Shown piece by piece: positions 51,222 through 59,649 of a stretch of DNA of 64,000 bases. The DNA comes from Bailinhaonella thermotolerans (GTDB lineage: Bacteria > Actinomycetota > Actinomycetes > Streptosporangiales > Streptosporangiaceae). The notes beneath the pieces were generated by a model. It was not told the DNA's origin, ran no database searches, and saw only the letters and a list, made by a program, of their open reading frames with translations. The stretch lies in the NCBI RefSeq assembly GCF_003594875.1, contig NZ_QZEY01000001.1, positions 124,001-188,000 on the forward strand. The letters are read 5' to 3'. Position numbers and translations under genes: made by a program. Positions within the stretch are counted from its first letter, which is position 1. The number at the start of each line of letters is the position of its first letter.

Positions 51222-52156
51222 CCCGCCTCGTCCCCGCGGCGCTCCGGCGCCGCGGGACCTGGACCGTCCTGGCGTTCCTGTCGCCCTGGCTGGCCGGGTT
51301 CCTCCTGCTCGGCGCCTACCCGCTGGCCGCGACCGTCTACTTCTCCTTCCACCGGTACGACCTGTTCTCACTGGAATGGGTGGGCCTGCTGAACTACGAG
51401 TACCTGCTGCGCGACGAGCACGCCTGGACGGCCGTGCGGAACACGCTGTGGCTGGTCGCGGTCATGGTCCCGGCGCGGCTGCTGTTCGCGCTGGGCGTGG
51501 CGCAGCTCGTCGTGCACCTGAAGGCGGGCACGGCCTTCTTCCGCACGGTGTTCTTCCTGCCCTCGCTGGTGCCGCTGGTCGCCGGCACGCTCGGCTTCGT
51601 CTTCCTCCTCAACCCGGCGACCGGGCCGGTGCACGCGCTGCTCGGCGCGGCCGGGATCTCCTCGCCCGACTGGTTCGGCGACCCCTCCTGGGCCAAGCCG
51701 GGGCTGACCCTGCTCGGCATGTGGGGCGTGGGCGAGCTCATGGTGATCTTCATGGCGGCGCTGCTCGACGTGCCCCGGCACCTGTACGAGGCCGCCGCGA
51801 TCGACGGCGCGGGGCCCTGGCAGCGGTTCCGGCGGATCACGCTGCCGACGATCGCGCCGGTGCTGCTGTTCACCGCCGTCACCGAGGTGATCACGACCCT
51901 GCAGTACTTCACCCAGGCCATGGTCGCCGCCAAGGTCGCCTCCGGCACGACGGATCTGCCGGGGGTGCAGTTCACGCCCGGCTACCCGGAGACGTCCACG
52001 CTGACGTTCCCGCAGTGGCTGTTCCACCAGGGCTTCCGCGACTTCGCGATGGGCTACGCGTGCGTGCTGGCGCTGCTGTTGTTCGCCGTCGCGATGGCGG
52101 CCACGCTGGTGCTGCTGCGCCGGTTCCGCGCGTTCACCGAAGGAGACCTCGCATGA
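51218..52156 (+). CDS. Sugar ABC transporter permease
   Basis: A 312-residue permease with six helices starting WTVLAFLSPWLAGFLLLGAY. The EAA loop is YEAAAIDGAGPWQRFRRITL. Overlapping stop and start codons (ATGA) on both sides show tight coupling with the binding protein and the second permease. A periplasmic segment after the fifth helix (TDLPGVQFTPGYPETSTLTF) may contact the binding protein. No ATPase is encoded nearby. Confidence 0.88.
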   Translation: MTRLVPAALRRRGTWTVLAFLSPWLAGFLLLGAYPLAATVYFSFHRYDLFSLEWVGLLNYEYLLRDEHAWTAVRNTLWLVAVMVPARLLFALGVAQLVVHLKAGTAFFRTVFFLPSLVPLVAGTLGFVFLLNPATGPVHALLGAAGISSPDWFGDPSWAKPGLTLLGMWGVGELMVIFMAALLDVPRHLYEAAAIDGAGPWQRFRRITLPTIAPVLLFTAVTEVITTLQYFTQAMVAAKVASGTTDLPGVQFTPGYPETSTLTFPQWLFHQGFRDFAMGYACVLALLLFAVAMAATLVLLRRFRAFTEGDLA

Positions 52157-53037
52157 CCGCGGTCCTCGGACGCCGCGCCGCCCCCGGCCGCCGGGCCGTG
52201 CCGCGGCGCCGCCGTACCCGCGCCCGGCTGGTCTGGATCGCCCAGCACTCGCTGGCGATCGCGCTGGCGCTGATGTTCCTCGGGCCGCTGGTGTTCATCG
52301 CGCTCACCGCGCTGATGTCCAACCGGCAGGCGCTCACCGCCGACCTGTGGCCGGACACCTGGGAGTGGGGGAACTTCGCCGCCGTCTTCACCCGGGCGCC
52401 GATGCCGCGCTGGTTCGGGAACACGCTGCTGTACGCGGGGCTGGCCACCGCGTTCATGCTGGTGTCCTCGGTCCCCGTGGCGTACGCGCTGGCGCGGCTG
52501 CGCTTTCGCGGTGGCCGGGTGGCGCTGGTGCTGGTCATCGCCATGATGATGCTCCCGCCGCAGGTCACCGCCGTGCCGCTGTACATCGTGTGGGCGCGGT
52601 TCGGGCTCGCCGACACCCTGTGGCCGCTGATCCTGCCGACGCTGTTCGGGAACGCGTTCTCGATCTTCCTGCTGCGGCAGTTCCTCGTGACGATCCCGGC
52701 GGACTACTCCGACGCCGCGCGGGTGGACGGGTGCGGGGAACTGCGCATCCTGCTGCGGGTGATCCTGCCGATGGCCCGGCCGGCGGTGGCGGCGGTCGCG
52801 CTGTTCCACTTCTTCTACTGCTGGAACGACTACTACGGGCCGCTGCTGTACGGCTCGACGAACCTGGACAACTGGACGCTGTCGGTCGGGCTGGCGTCCT
52901 TCCGCGCGCTGCACCGGGTGGAATGGAACCTGACGATGGCCGCCACCCTCCTGGTGCTCGCGCCGGTGATCGTCGTGTTCTTCTTCGCGCAGCGGGTGTT
53001 CATCGAGGGCGTGACGCTGACCGGGGTCAAGGGATGA
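52153..53037 (+). CDS. Sugar ABC transporter permease
   Basis: A 294-residue permease of the MalG type with six helices. After a basic 25-residue cytosolic N-terminus comes LVWIAQHSLAIALALMFLGP; the EAA loop is YSDAARVDGCGELRILLRVI and the C-terminus ends VFFFAQRVFIEGVTLTGVKG, common in this family. It forms the channel with the preceding permease. It overlaps the start of the kinase gene by 4 bp. Confidence 0.88.
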   Translation: MTAVLGRRAAPGRRAVPRRRRTRARLVWIAQHSLAIALALMFLGPLVFIALTALMSNRQALTADLWPDTWEWGNFAAVFTRAPMPRWFGNTLLYAGLATAFMLVSSVPVAYALARLRFRGGRVALVLVIAMMMLPPQVTAVPLYIVWARFGLADTLWPLILPTLFGNAFSIFLLRQFLVTIPADYSDAARVDGCGELRILLRVILPMARPAVAAVALFHFFYCWNDYYGPLLYGSTNLDNWTLSVGLASFRALHRVEWNLTMAATLLVLAPVIVVFFFAQRVFIEGVTLTGVKG

Positions 53038-54014
53038 CGCCGGGCGCGGGGACGGGCGCCCGGGTCCTGGCGATCGACGGGGGCGGGAGCAAGACGGACG
53101 TCGCGCTCGTCGCCCGCGACGGGTCGGTGCTCGCCCGCGGTCGGGGCCCGGCGTTCCTGCCGTGGGTCGTGGGCGTGCCCCGCGCGGTGGACGCCGCCGC
53201 CGAGGCCGTACGGCTGGCGCTGGGCCCCGCGGCGGCCCCGCCGTACGCCGAGCACGTGGCGGCGTACGTGACGGGGGCGGACCTGCCGGTGGAGGAGGAG
53301 GCGCTGCGGGCGGAGTTCGCCGCGCGCGGGTTCGGCCCGAGCCTGACCGTGGGCAACGACACGTTCGCGCTGCTGCGGGCCGGGGCGCGCGCCGGGTGGG
53401 GGGTGGCGGTGGTGTGCGGGGCCGGGATCAACTGCGTGGGGGTGGGCCCGGCGGGCCGGGTCGCGCGGTTCCCCGCGCTGGGCCGGATCAGCGGCGACTG
53501 GGGCGGCGGCCAGGAGCTGGGCGAGGAGGCGCTGTGGCACGCCGTCCGCGCCGAGGACGGCCGGGGAGCCCCCACCGCCCTGCTGGACGCGGTGCGCGGC
53601 CACTTCGGCGCCGCCCGCGCCGAGGACGTCTCCCGCGCGATCCACCTGGGCGAGCTGCCCCGCGAGCGGCTGCACGAGCTGGCCCCCCGGGTGCTGGCCC
53701 TGGCCCGTCACGACCCGGCGGCCCGCGCCCTGGCCGGCCGCCTGGCCGAGGAGATCGCCCTGCTGGGGTCGGCGGCCCTGCGCCGCCTCGGCCTCCTGGA
53801 CGCCCCGGCCGAGGTGGTCCTCGGCGGCGGCGTCCTCACCGCCCGCGATCCCCTGCTGATGGCCGCGATCGAGTCCCGCTACGCCGCCCGCGCCCCCCGC
53901 GCGTCCCTCGTGATCGCCGACGCCCCGCCCGTCGTCGGCGCGGCCCTCCTCGGCCTCGACCACCTCGCCGCCCCGCCCGAGGCCGCCGCCCGGCTCCGCG
54001 CCGCCTTCACCTGA
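53034..54014 (+). CDS. BadF/BadG-type ATPase, probable amino-sugar kinase
   Basis: A 326-residue ASKHA-fold kinase paralogous to the one at 47204: LAIDGGGSKTDVALVARDGS, YVTGADLPVEEEALRAEFAA, VVCGAGINCVGVG, LGRISGDWGGGQELGEEALW and VVLGGGVLTARDPLL. The two share long identical motifs, so one operon arose by duplication and divergence. It probably phosphorylates the imported sugar. It is the last gene of the second operon and faces the convergent Lrp gene 53 bp away. Confidence 0.85.
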   Translation: MTPGAGTGARVLAIDGGGSKTDVALVARDGSVLARGRGPAFLPWVVGVPRAVDAAAEAVRLALGPAAAPPYAEHVAAYVTGADLPVEEEALRAEFAARGFGPSLTVGNDTFALLRAGARAGWGVAVVCGAGINCVGVGPAGRVARFPALGRISGDWGGGQELGEEALWHAVRAEDGRGAPTALLDAVRGHFGAARAEDVSRAIHLGELPRERLHELAPRVLALARHDPAARALAGRLAEEIALLGSAALRRLGLLDAPAEVVLGGGVLTARDPLLMAAIESRYAARAPRASLVIADAPPVVGAALLGLDHLAAPPEAAARLRAAFT

Positions 54015-54067
54015 CGCCGGGCCGGGCCGCGTGGGCGGGGGCGCCGCTCAGCGGGGGCGGGCCGGGG

Positions 54068-54532
54068 TCAGGGGGTGTCCTCGCGGATGACCGGGGGGCG
54101 GTGCTCGTAGGGGGTGCTGAGGACGATCGTGGTGCGGGTCGAGACGTTGGCCGCGGCGCGGATCTGCTGGAGGAGCTCCTCCAGGGCCAGCGGCGAGGCG
54201 ACGCGGACCTTGAGGATGTAGCTCTCGTCCCCGGCCACGCTGTGGCAGGCCTCGATCGCCGACAGGCCCGCGAGCCGTTCCGGCGCGTCGTCGGGGGCGG
54301 CCGGGTCGATCGGCTTGATCGAGACGAAGGCGGTCAGGGGCAGGCCGATCAGGTCGTGGTCGATCAGCGCGGCGTAGCCCCGGACGACCCCCCGCTTCTC
54401 CAGCCGCCGCACCCGCTGGTGCACGGCCGACACCGAAAGCCCGGTCTCCCTGGCCAGGTCGGTGAAGCTCATCCGCCCGTCCGCGGCCAGCAACGTCACG
54501 ATGCGCCGATCGATCTCCTCCACGTCCCACAC
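54068..54532 (-). CDS. Lrp/AsnC family transcriptional regulator
   Basis: A 154-residue regulator with an N-terminal helix-turn-helix (IDRRIVTLLAADGRMSFTDL; ETGLSVSAVHQRVRRLEKRG) and the RAM/ligand-binding domain (IGLPLTAFVSIKPIDP; ACHSVAGDESYILKVRVASP; NVSTRTTIVLSTPYEHRPPV). Members respond to amino acids and often control their catabolism. The start is uncertain between GTG 54532 and GTG 54523. A link to the lysine genes at 30-38 kb is conceivable but not shown. Confidence 0.88.
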   Translation of the reverse strand: MWDVEEIDRRIVTLLAADGRMSFTDLARETGLSVSAVHQRVRRLEKRGVVRGYAALIDHDLIGLPLTAFVSIKPIDPAAPDDAPERLAGLSAIEACHSVAGDESYILKVRVASPLALEELLQQIRAAANVSTRTTIVLSTPYEHRPPVIREDTP

Positions 54533-54570
54533 GGTAGCGGGCCCGGCGCGTGCCCCGGCCCGCCGTACCG

Positions 54571-55359
54571 TCACCTTTTGGTCGCGACCGCCAGCAGATG
54601 GCCGCTCACGCCCAGCAGGGACGGCTCGCGCTCGGTCCGCCGCAGCGCCGTCAGGAGCAGTTCCCGCCGCCCCGGGTCGTCCAGCCACGCCTCGGTGCCC
54701 GGCATGAGCCAGGCCGCCCCCTCCAGCCCGTACAGCCCGGGCTCGCCCAGCCCGGCGGCGGCGAACTCCCCCGCCGCCTCCTCGGGCCGGTGGAAGTAGG
54801 CCAGCGTGAAACCCGCCTCCCCCGGCCGCAGCACCCCGTCCCGCACCGAGGCGTCGATGCCCTCGCGCATGGCCGGCTCGGCGTAGCGCCCTTTGCGGAT
54901 CATGTCGTGCAGCCCGGCGAACCGGCTGATCAGCGCGGCCGCGACCACCCCGCCGGGCCGTACGGCTCGCGCGGCCTCCGCCAGCGCCGTCACCCGGTCG
55001 GCCCGGCGGACCAGGTGGTAGAGCGGCCCCAGGAGGAGCACCGCGTCGTGGGAGGCCGCGGCCACCGGCAGGGCCCGCGCGTCGCCGATCAGCGCGGTCA
55101 CCCCGGGCAGCCGGGCGGCCTGCCGCGCGTGCAGCGGCACCGGGTCGATCAGGTGCACCCGGTGGCCGTCGCGGGCCAGCCATTCGGCGTGCACGCCGCT
55201 GCCGCCGCCCACGTCCAGCACCGCGGCGGGCGGCGCGGGCAGCACCCGGCGCAGCACGTCGCGCGTCCGCCAGAACTCCAGGCGGCCGGCCCCCGCGCGC
55301 AGCCGCGCGTCCTCGGTGCCCCGCTCGTAGAAGGCGAGGATCTCCGGCGCGAGTCCCAT
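54571..55359 (-). CDS. Class I SAM-dependent methyltransferase
   Basis: A 262-residue methyltransferase with the motif AVLDVGGGSGVHAEWLARDG, the acidic loop VHLIDPVPLHARQA, SHDAVLLLGPLYHLVRRADR (motif II/III) and AVRPGGVVAAALISRF. This layout is common in actinomycete small-molecule methyltransferases. The C-terminal 90 residues (GFTLAYFHRPEEAAGEF) form a cap region. ATG 55359 begins MGLAPEILAFYERGTEDARL. It is 39 bp upstream of the Lrp gene in the same direction and may be its operon partner. The substrate is unknown. Confidence 0.82.
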   Translation of the reverse strand: MGLAPEILAFYERGTEDARLRAGAGRLEFWRTRDVLRRVLPAPPAAVLDVGGGSGVHAEWLARDGHRVHLIDPVPLHARQAARLPGVTALIGDARALPVAAASHDAVLLLGPLYHLVRRADRVTALAEAARAVRPGGVVAAALISRFAGLHDMIRKGRYAEPAMREGIDASVRDGVLRPGEAGFTLAYFHRPEEAAGEFAAAGLGEPGLYGLEGAAWLMPGTEAWLDDPGRRELLLTALRRTEREPSLLGVSGHLLAVATKR

Positions 55360-55424
55360 ACCCCACTGTCACAGGCCCCCGCCGCCGGCCGCGACCCGTT
55401 TTCCCGCGCCGGCCCCGGACGCGG

Positions 55425-55460
55425 GGAGAGGCGGGACGGTGGCCGCCGTCCCGCCTCTCC
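55425..55460. terminator. Terminator hairpin after the third sugar operon
   Basis: A perfect 15-bp stem (55425-55439 with 55446-55460) and a 6-nt loop, just after the 3' end of the leftward permease gene. Confidence 0.75.
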
Positions 55461-55474
55461 TGGCGCCCTAAGTG

Positions 55475-56374
55475 CTACTTGACCGAGCCGGCCAGGACGC
55501 CCTGGACGAAGTAGCGCTGGAAGGCGAAGAACACGATCAGCGGGACGATCAGCGACAGGAACGCCCCGGGGGCGAGGATGTCGATGTTCGTGCCGAACTG
55601 CCGCATCTCCGACTGCAGCGCCTTGGTCATCGGCTGCGCGTCGGTGTCGGCGAAGACCAGCGCCACCAGCAGGTCGTTCCAGACCCACAGGAACTGGAAG
55701 ATCGCCAGCGACGCGATCGCCGGGCCGCCCAGCGGGAAGATCACCCGCAGGAAGATGGTGACCTCGCCGCCGCCGTCCATGCGCGCGGCCTCCAGCAGCT
55801 CCCGGGGGATGCCGATGAAGTAGTTGCGCAGCAGGAAGATGGCGAACGGCAGGCCGAAGGCCACGTGGAACGCCACCACGCTGGGGATCGACCCGAAGAT
55901 CCCCAGCACGCCGTACAACTGGGCGACGGGGATCAGCGCCACCTGGATGGGGACCACCAGGAGGCTGACCACGATCAGGAACATCCAGTCGCGGCCGGGG
56001 AACTCGATCCAGGCGAACGCGTAGGCCGCGCAGGCCGAGATCACCACCACCAGGACCGTGGTGGGCACCGCGATCAGGACGGTGTTCCAGAAGGAGGAGG
56101 TGAACGCCTCGTTGCCCAGGATCCGCGCGTAGTTGTTCAGCGTCAGCTCGGCCGGCTTGGTGAACACCGTCCACCAGCCGCTGGCGTTGTTCGCCGTCTC
56201 CTCGCGCAGCGACACCACCAGCAGGCCCAGCGTGGGCACCAGCCAGAACAGCGCCACCACGATCATCACGAGCTGGACCAGCCCCGACCCGAGCCGGTCC
56301 ACGATCCGCCCGGCGGCGCTCCTGCGCGGCGCTCCCGCCGCGGTGCTCCGTTCCCCTGCCGCTACGGCCGTCAT
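55475..56374 (-). CDS. Alpha-glucoside-type ABC transporter permease, AglG-like
   Basis: A 299-residue permease with six helices: LVQLVMIVVALFWLVPTLGL at the N-terminus, the EAA loop LLEAARMDGGGEVTIFLRVI and the C-terminal FFAFQRYFVQGVLAGSVK. LREETANNASGWWTVFTKP after the first helix is typical of the AglG group that imports alpha-glucosides. ATG 56374 overlaps the stop of the preceding permease (TCATCG on the plus strand). It forms the channel with that unusual permease. No ATPase follows. Confidence 0.87.
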   Translation of the reverse strand: MTAVAAGERSTAAGAPRRSAAGRIVDRLGSGLVQLVMIVVALFWLVPTLGLLVVSLREETANNASGWWTVFTKPAELTLNNYARILGNEAFTSSFWNTVLIAVPTTVLVVVISACAAYAFAWIEFPGRDWMFLIVVSLLVVPIQVALIPVAQLYGVLGIFGSIPSVVAFHVAFGLPFAIFLLRNYFIGIPRELLEAARMDGGGEVTIFLRVIFPLGGPAIASLAIFQFLWVWNDLLVALVFADTDAQPMTKALQSEMRQFGTNIDILAPGAFLSLIVPLIVFFAFQRYFVQGVLAGSVK

Positions 56375-58047
56375 CGCTGCTCCCGGCGGAACCGTCGGAT
56401 GTTGAAGATCATCGCTGGCAGGACCAGCAGGAAGAGGAACACCGCCAGCGCGCTGCCCAGGCCCTGGTCGTTGCCGCCGCCGAAGGAGACCCGCCACATC
56501 TCCAGCGCGAGCACGTTGGCCTGCGGCTGCACCGAGCCCGGCGCGATGATGAACACCAGGTCGAACACCTTCAGCACGTTGATGACCATGGTGACCACCA
56601 CCACGACCAGCACCGGCATCAGCAGCGGCACCGTGATCTTGCGGAAGACCTGGAACTCGGTGGCGCCGTCGGCCCGCGCCGCCTCCAGCACGTCACGCGG
56701 CAGCGTGGCCAGCCCGGCCCCGATCAGCACCATCGCGAACCCGGCCCACACCCACACGTACGCCAGGATGATCGCCGGGGTGATCAGGCTCGGCCCGAGC
56801 CAGCTCACCCCTCCGTAGGGCGCGGTGAAGTTCTCGGCGGCCAGCCGCACGGTGTAGCTGCCGGGGGGCAGGTCGCGGAAGGTGAAGGTGCCGTCGTCGG
56901 CGGTCTCGGTCGTCGCCACGACGCCGCCGCCGCGCACGGCCTCGACGGCCACGCCCGGCAGGCCCTTCTCGGTCGGGTCCATCTGGTTGACCGTGCCGCC
57001 GCCGCCCCGGGTGAAGTCCGACCAGACCGTGCCGGACAGGCCGGGCCCGCCGGGCGGCGCCTTCGGCGCGGCGGCGCTGGGCGGGATCTGGTCGGGCCGC
57101 AGCCCCACCAGCGGCACCAGCACCGGCTGCCCCGCGGTCACGGGCTGCTTGGTCACCACCGCCCCGCCCTGCTGCGCCACCGGAGTCTGCGGGGTGGTGC
57201 GCGGGCGGGCGCCGGGGTACTGCGAGCCGCCGGCGAAGGTGTCGCGGATCGTGGTCAGCACGGCGTTGGCCACGCCCTTGTCCGGGCTCTGCTCGTAGAC
57301 CAGGCGGAAGATCACGCCCGAGGCCAGGAAGGAGATGGCCATCGGCATGAACAGCAGCAGCTTGAAGGCGTAGGCCCAGCGGATGCGCTCGGTCAGCACC
57401 GCGAAGATCAGGCCGAGCAGCACCACGATCGCGGGCGCGAGCACGACCCAGATCGCGTTGTTGCGCACGGCGGTGAACGTCGCGGAGTTGGTGAACATCT
57501 CCACGTAGTTGCCGAGCCCGGTGAACCGGCCGGCCGCGTCGAACAGGCTGCGCCCCGCGGTGAAGATCGTGGGGTACAGCACGAGCGCGCCCAGCAGGAG
57601 CAGCGCGGGCAGCAGGAACATCCACGCCACCCACGGGGGCGGCCCGAACGGCCCGCGCCCGGACCCGGCCCGCCCGCCCTGCCCAGGCGGCCCGCCGGCG
57701 GCCGCCGTCTCCGGCGCGCCGGCGCCGCCCCCGGCGTCCCCGGTGTCGTCCGTACGGCCGGCGGCCGGGCCCGCGGGCGCGGACACCGCCGCGCTCGGGC
57801 CGGCCGTCGCGGCCTGCTCGTCTCCCGCCGGCTCGCGGGGGGTCAGCGGGTCCCGCCGTTCCCCCGCCTCCGCGTCGCGCGCGTCCCCGGGGTCCCCCGC
57901 CGGCCGCCCGGGCTCGGCCGGGCGGTCGCCGGGGCCGCCCGCGTCAGCCGTACCGGAGCCGGACGGGGACGCGGGCGCGGGTGGCGCGGGTTCGGGAGGC
58001 ACGGCCCCGGATTCCGGAGACCGCTCGTCCTTCCCGGATCCGGTCAC
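56371..58047 (-). CDS. AglF-like ABC permease with disordered N-terminus and Cna-B-like insert
   Basis: A 558-residue permease, far longer than the usual 300. Residues 1-135 are Pro/Gly/Ala/Asp-rich and probably disordered. Helices start at WVAWMFLLPALLLLGALVLY (139-158) and continue to LASGVIFRLVYEQ (241-253). Residues about 265-415 replace a normally short extracytoplasmic loop; 336-408 (GLPGVAVEAVRGGG; TADDGTFTFRDLPPGSYTVR) have the Cna-B/SdrD-B pattern seen in cell-surface proteins. Helices resume at LITPAIILAYVWVWAGFAMV and the EAA loop is LEAARADGATEFQVFRKITV. GTG 58047 has a GGAGGT site 8 nt upstream, so the long N-terminus is translated. The inserted domain's function is unknown. Confidence 0.87.
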   Translation of the reverse strand: MTGSGKDERSPESGAVPPEPAPPAPASPSGSGTADAGGPGDRPAEPGRPAGDPGDARDAEAGERRDPLTPREPAGDEQAATAGPSAAVSAPAGPAAGRTDDTGDAGGGAGAPETAAAGGPPGQGGRAGSGRGPFGPPPWVAWMFLLPALLLLGALVLYPTIFTAGRSLFDAAGRFTGLGNYVEMFTNSATFTAVRNNAIWVVLAPAIVVLLGLIFAVLTERIRWAYAFKLLLFMPMAISFLASGVIFRLVYEQSPDKGVANAVLTTIRDTFAGGSQYPGARPRTTPQTPVAQQGGAVVTKQPVTAGQPVLVPLVGLRPDQIPPSAAAPKAPPGGPGLSGTVWSDFTRGGGGTVNQMDPTEKGLPGVAVEAVRGGGVVATTETADDGTFTFRDLPPGSYTVRLAAENFTAPYGGVSWLGPSLITPAIILAYVWVWAGFAMVLIGAGLATLPRDVLEAARADGATEFQVFRKITVPLLMPVLVVVVVTMVINVLKVFDLVFIIAPGSVQPQANVLALEMWRVSFGGGNDQGLGSALAVFLFLLVLPAMIFNIRRFRREQR

Positions 58048-58049
58048 GG

Positions 58050-59381
58050 TCAGCTACCTCCGAAGGCCTTCGCGGCCTCGCTCTCGAGCTTGGACTGGAT
58101 GCCCTTGACGTCGCCCGGGTTGCGCAGCAGGTCCTGCAGCAGCTTCCACTCGCCCTTGCCGTCGGTGGCGCCGAAGGCGCTGGGGGCCAGGTCGGACATG
58201 TCGTAGCGGGCGGTGTCGGCCGAGGCCTGGATGGTGCGGCCCAGCTCCTTGGTCAGCGCGTCGGGGTAGGAGTCGGGCGAGACGTTCTTGTTCGCCGACA
58301 GGTAGCCGCCGAGCTTGGCCCACGCGGTCGCCGCCTCAGCCGAGGACAGGAACCGCATCAGCTCCATCGCGCCCTTCTCCTCGGTCATCGCCACCGCGAT
58401 GTCGCTGCCGAGCACGACCGGGGCGGTGTCACCGGCCTTGGGGAACGGGAAGAACTGGGCGCCCTCGCCCACCTTCTCCTTGGTCGTGGAGACGGTCGCG
58501 GCGACGAAGTCGGCCTCGATGACCATCGCGGCCTTCTTCTCGCCGAAGACGCGGGTCACGCAGGTGGGGAAGTCGGTCTGGAGCGCGCCGGAGGAGCCGC
58601 CCAGGACGTGGTCGGGCTTGATCTTGGCGATGGTCTGGAGCGCCTTGGTCACCGTGGCGTCGGTCCACTTGAGCTCGTGCTTGGCGAGCTTGTCGTAGTT
58701 CTCGGGGCCGGCCTGGGAGAGGTAGACGTTCTCGAACAGGTCGGTGAGGGTCCAGCCGGAGGCGCCGCACAGCGAGAACGGCGTCGCGCCCGACTCGGCC
58801 AGCTTGTCCGCGGTCTCGCCGACGAGCTGGTCGAAGGTCTGCGGCGGCTGCACGCCCGCGTTGTCGTAGGCCTCCTTGAGGTACCAGACGATGGACTTGT
58901 GGGCCGCCTTGACCATCATCCCGTAGACCTTGCCGTCGGCGGAGGCCAGGTCCTTCCAGTACTGGCTGTAGTTCTTGTCGATCTCGGCGACGACCTCGGC
59001 GCTGAGCGGCTTGAGCGCGCCCTGCTTGGCGTACTCCTGCACGAGGCCGGGCTGCGGCAGGATCGCGATGTCGGGGGGCGTCTTGGCCGCGATGCGCGGT
59101 CCCAGGAAGGCGCCGGTGTCCTCACCGGTGGGGACGTACTTCACGGTAGCGCCGGTCTGGTCCTGGAACATGTTCAGGACCTTCTGGAAGTTCTCCTGCT
59201 CGGTGCCGGTCCACTTGGCGGCCACCTCAAGCGTCACCCCGGCCAGCGGCTTGTTCCCGCCGCCGCCCGGCGACGAGCCGCCGCCACCGCTCTTCTCTCC
59301 GCCGCCGCCACCACACCCGGCCAGCGCCAGCGCGCCGGCGGCCACCACTGCGGCCAGAGCGGTCAATCTTCTATTCGTCAC
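58050..59381 (-). CDS. Alpha-glucoside-type binding lipoprotein, AglE-like
   Basis: A 443-residue substrate-binding protein. The signal peptide ends in the lipobox LALAGC, followed by a Gly/Ser-rich flexible linker. The mature domain begins GVTLEVAAKWTGTEQENFQK and includes RIAAKTPPDIAILPQPGLVQ and AFGATDGKGEWKLLQDLLRN, as in AglE-type proteins. GTG 59381 has a GGGAGA site 5-6 nt upstream, better than ATG 59396. It is the first gene of the leftward third sugar operon and ends 2 bp before the permease start. Maltose/trehalose-like alpha-glucosides are the likely ligands (inference). Confidence 0.88.
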   Translation of the reverse strand: MTNRRLTALAAVVAAGALALAGCGGGGGEKSGGGGSSPGGGGNKPLAGVTLEVAAKWTGTEQENFQKVLNMFQDQTGATVKYVPTGEDTGAFLGPRIAAKTPPDIAILPQPGLVQEYAKQGALKPLSAEVVAEIDKNYSQYWKDLASADGKVYGMMVKAAHKSIVWYLKEAYDNAGVQPPQTFDQLVGETADKLAESGATPFSLCGASGWTLTDLFENVYLSQAGPENYDKLAKHELKWTDATVTKALQTIAKIKPDHVLGGSSGALQTDFPTCVTRVFGEKKAAMVIEADFVAATVSTTKEKVGEGAQFFPFPKAGDTAPVVLGSDIAVAMTEEKGAMELMRFLSSAEAATAWAKLGGYLSANKNVSPDSYPDALTKELGRTIQASADTARYDMSDLAPSAFGATDGKGEWKLLQDLLRNPGDVKGIQSKLESEAAKAFGGS

Positions 59382-59529
59382 GGCATCTCCCACCATCTCC
59401 GAGAAAACGCCGCCAGTCGCCACGCCGGTGCGTGTACAACACCCCCCGAACACCGCCGCCCCGCACTGGCGGCCGATCCGTGATGACACATCTACCCCAC
59501 CGAAGATCCGGTGACGAGAGTTCCGCGGA

Positions 59530-59546
59530 TTGTTATAGACCCTTTA
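59530..59546 (-). promoter_or_regulatory. Possible operator before the third sugar operon
   Basis: On the minus strand, TAAAGGGTCTATAACAA contains GGTCTA and matches the DasR dre core TGGTCTAGACCA at 9 of 12 positions, with flanking TGTAA and TAACA half-sites. It lies about 150 bp before the binding-protein start, in a locally AT-richer region. A LacI-type or DasR-type site is possible. Confidence 0.3.
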
Positions 59547-59573
59547 CAGCGATGATCTTGGTGTAACGCGATC

Positions 59574-59604
59574 GAGACCCCCGCCGGGTTTCGGCGGGGG
59601 TCTC
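59574..59604 (-). terminator. Terminator of the M24 peptidase gene
   Basis: A perfect 13-bp stem (59574-59586 with 59592-59604) and a 5-nt loop, 46 bp after the peptidase stop codon. Confidence 0.8.
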
Positions 59605-59649
59605 GGCACGGGTCTCGGCGCGGTCGCGCGGCGCGATCGCCGCGGTGGC

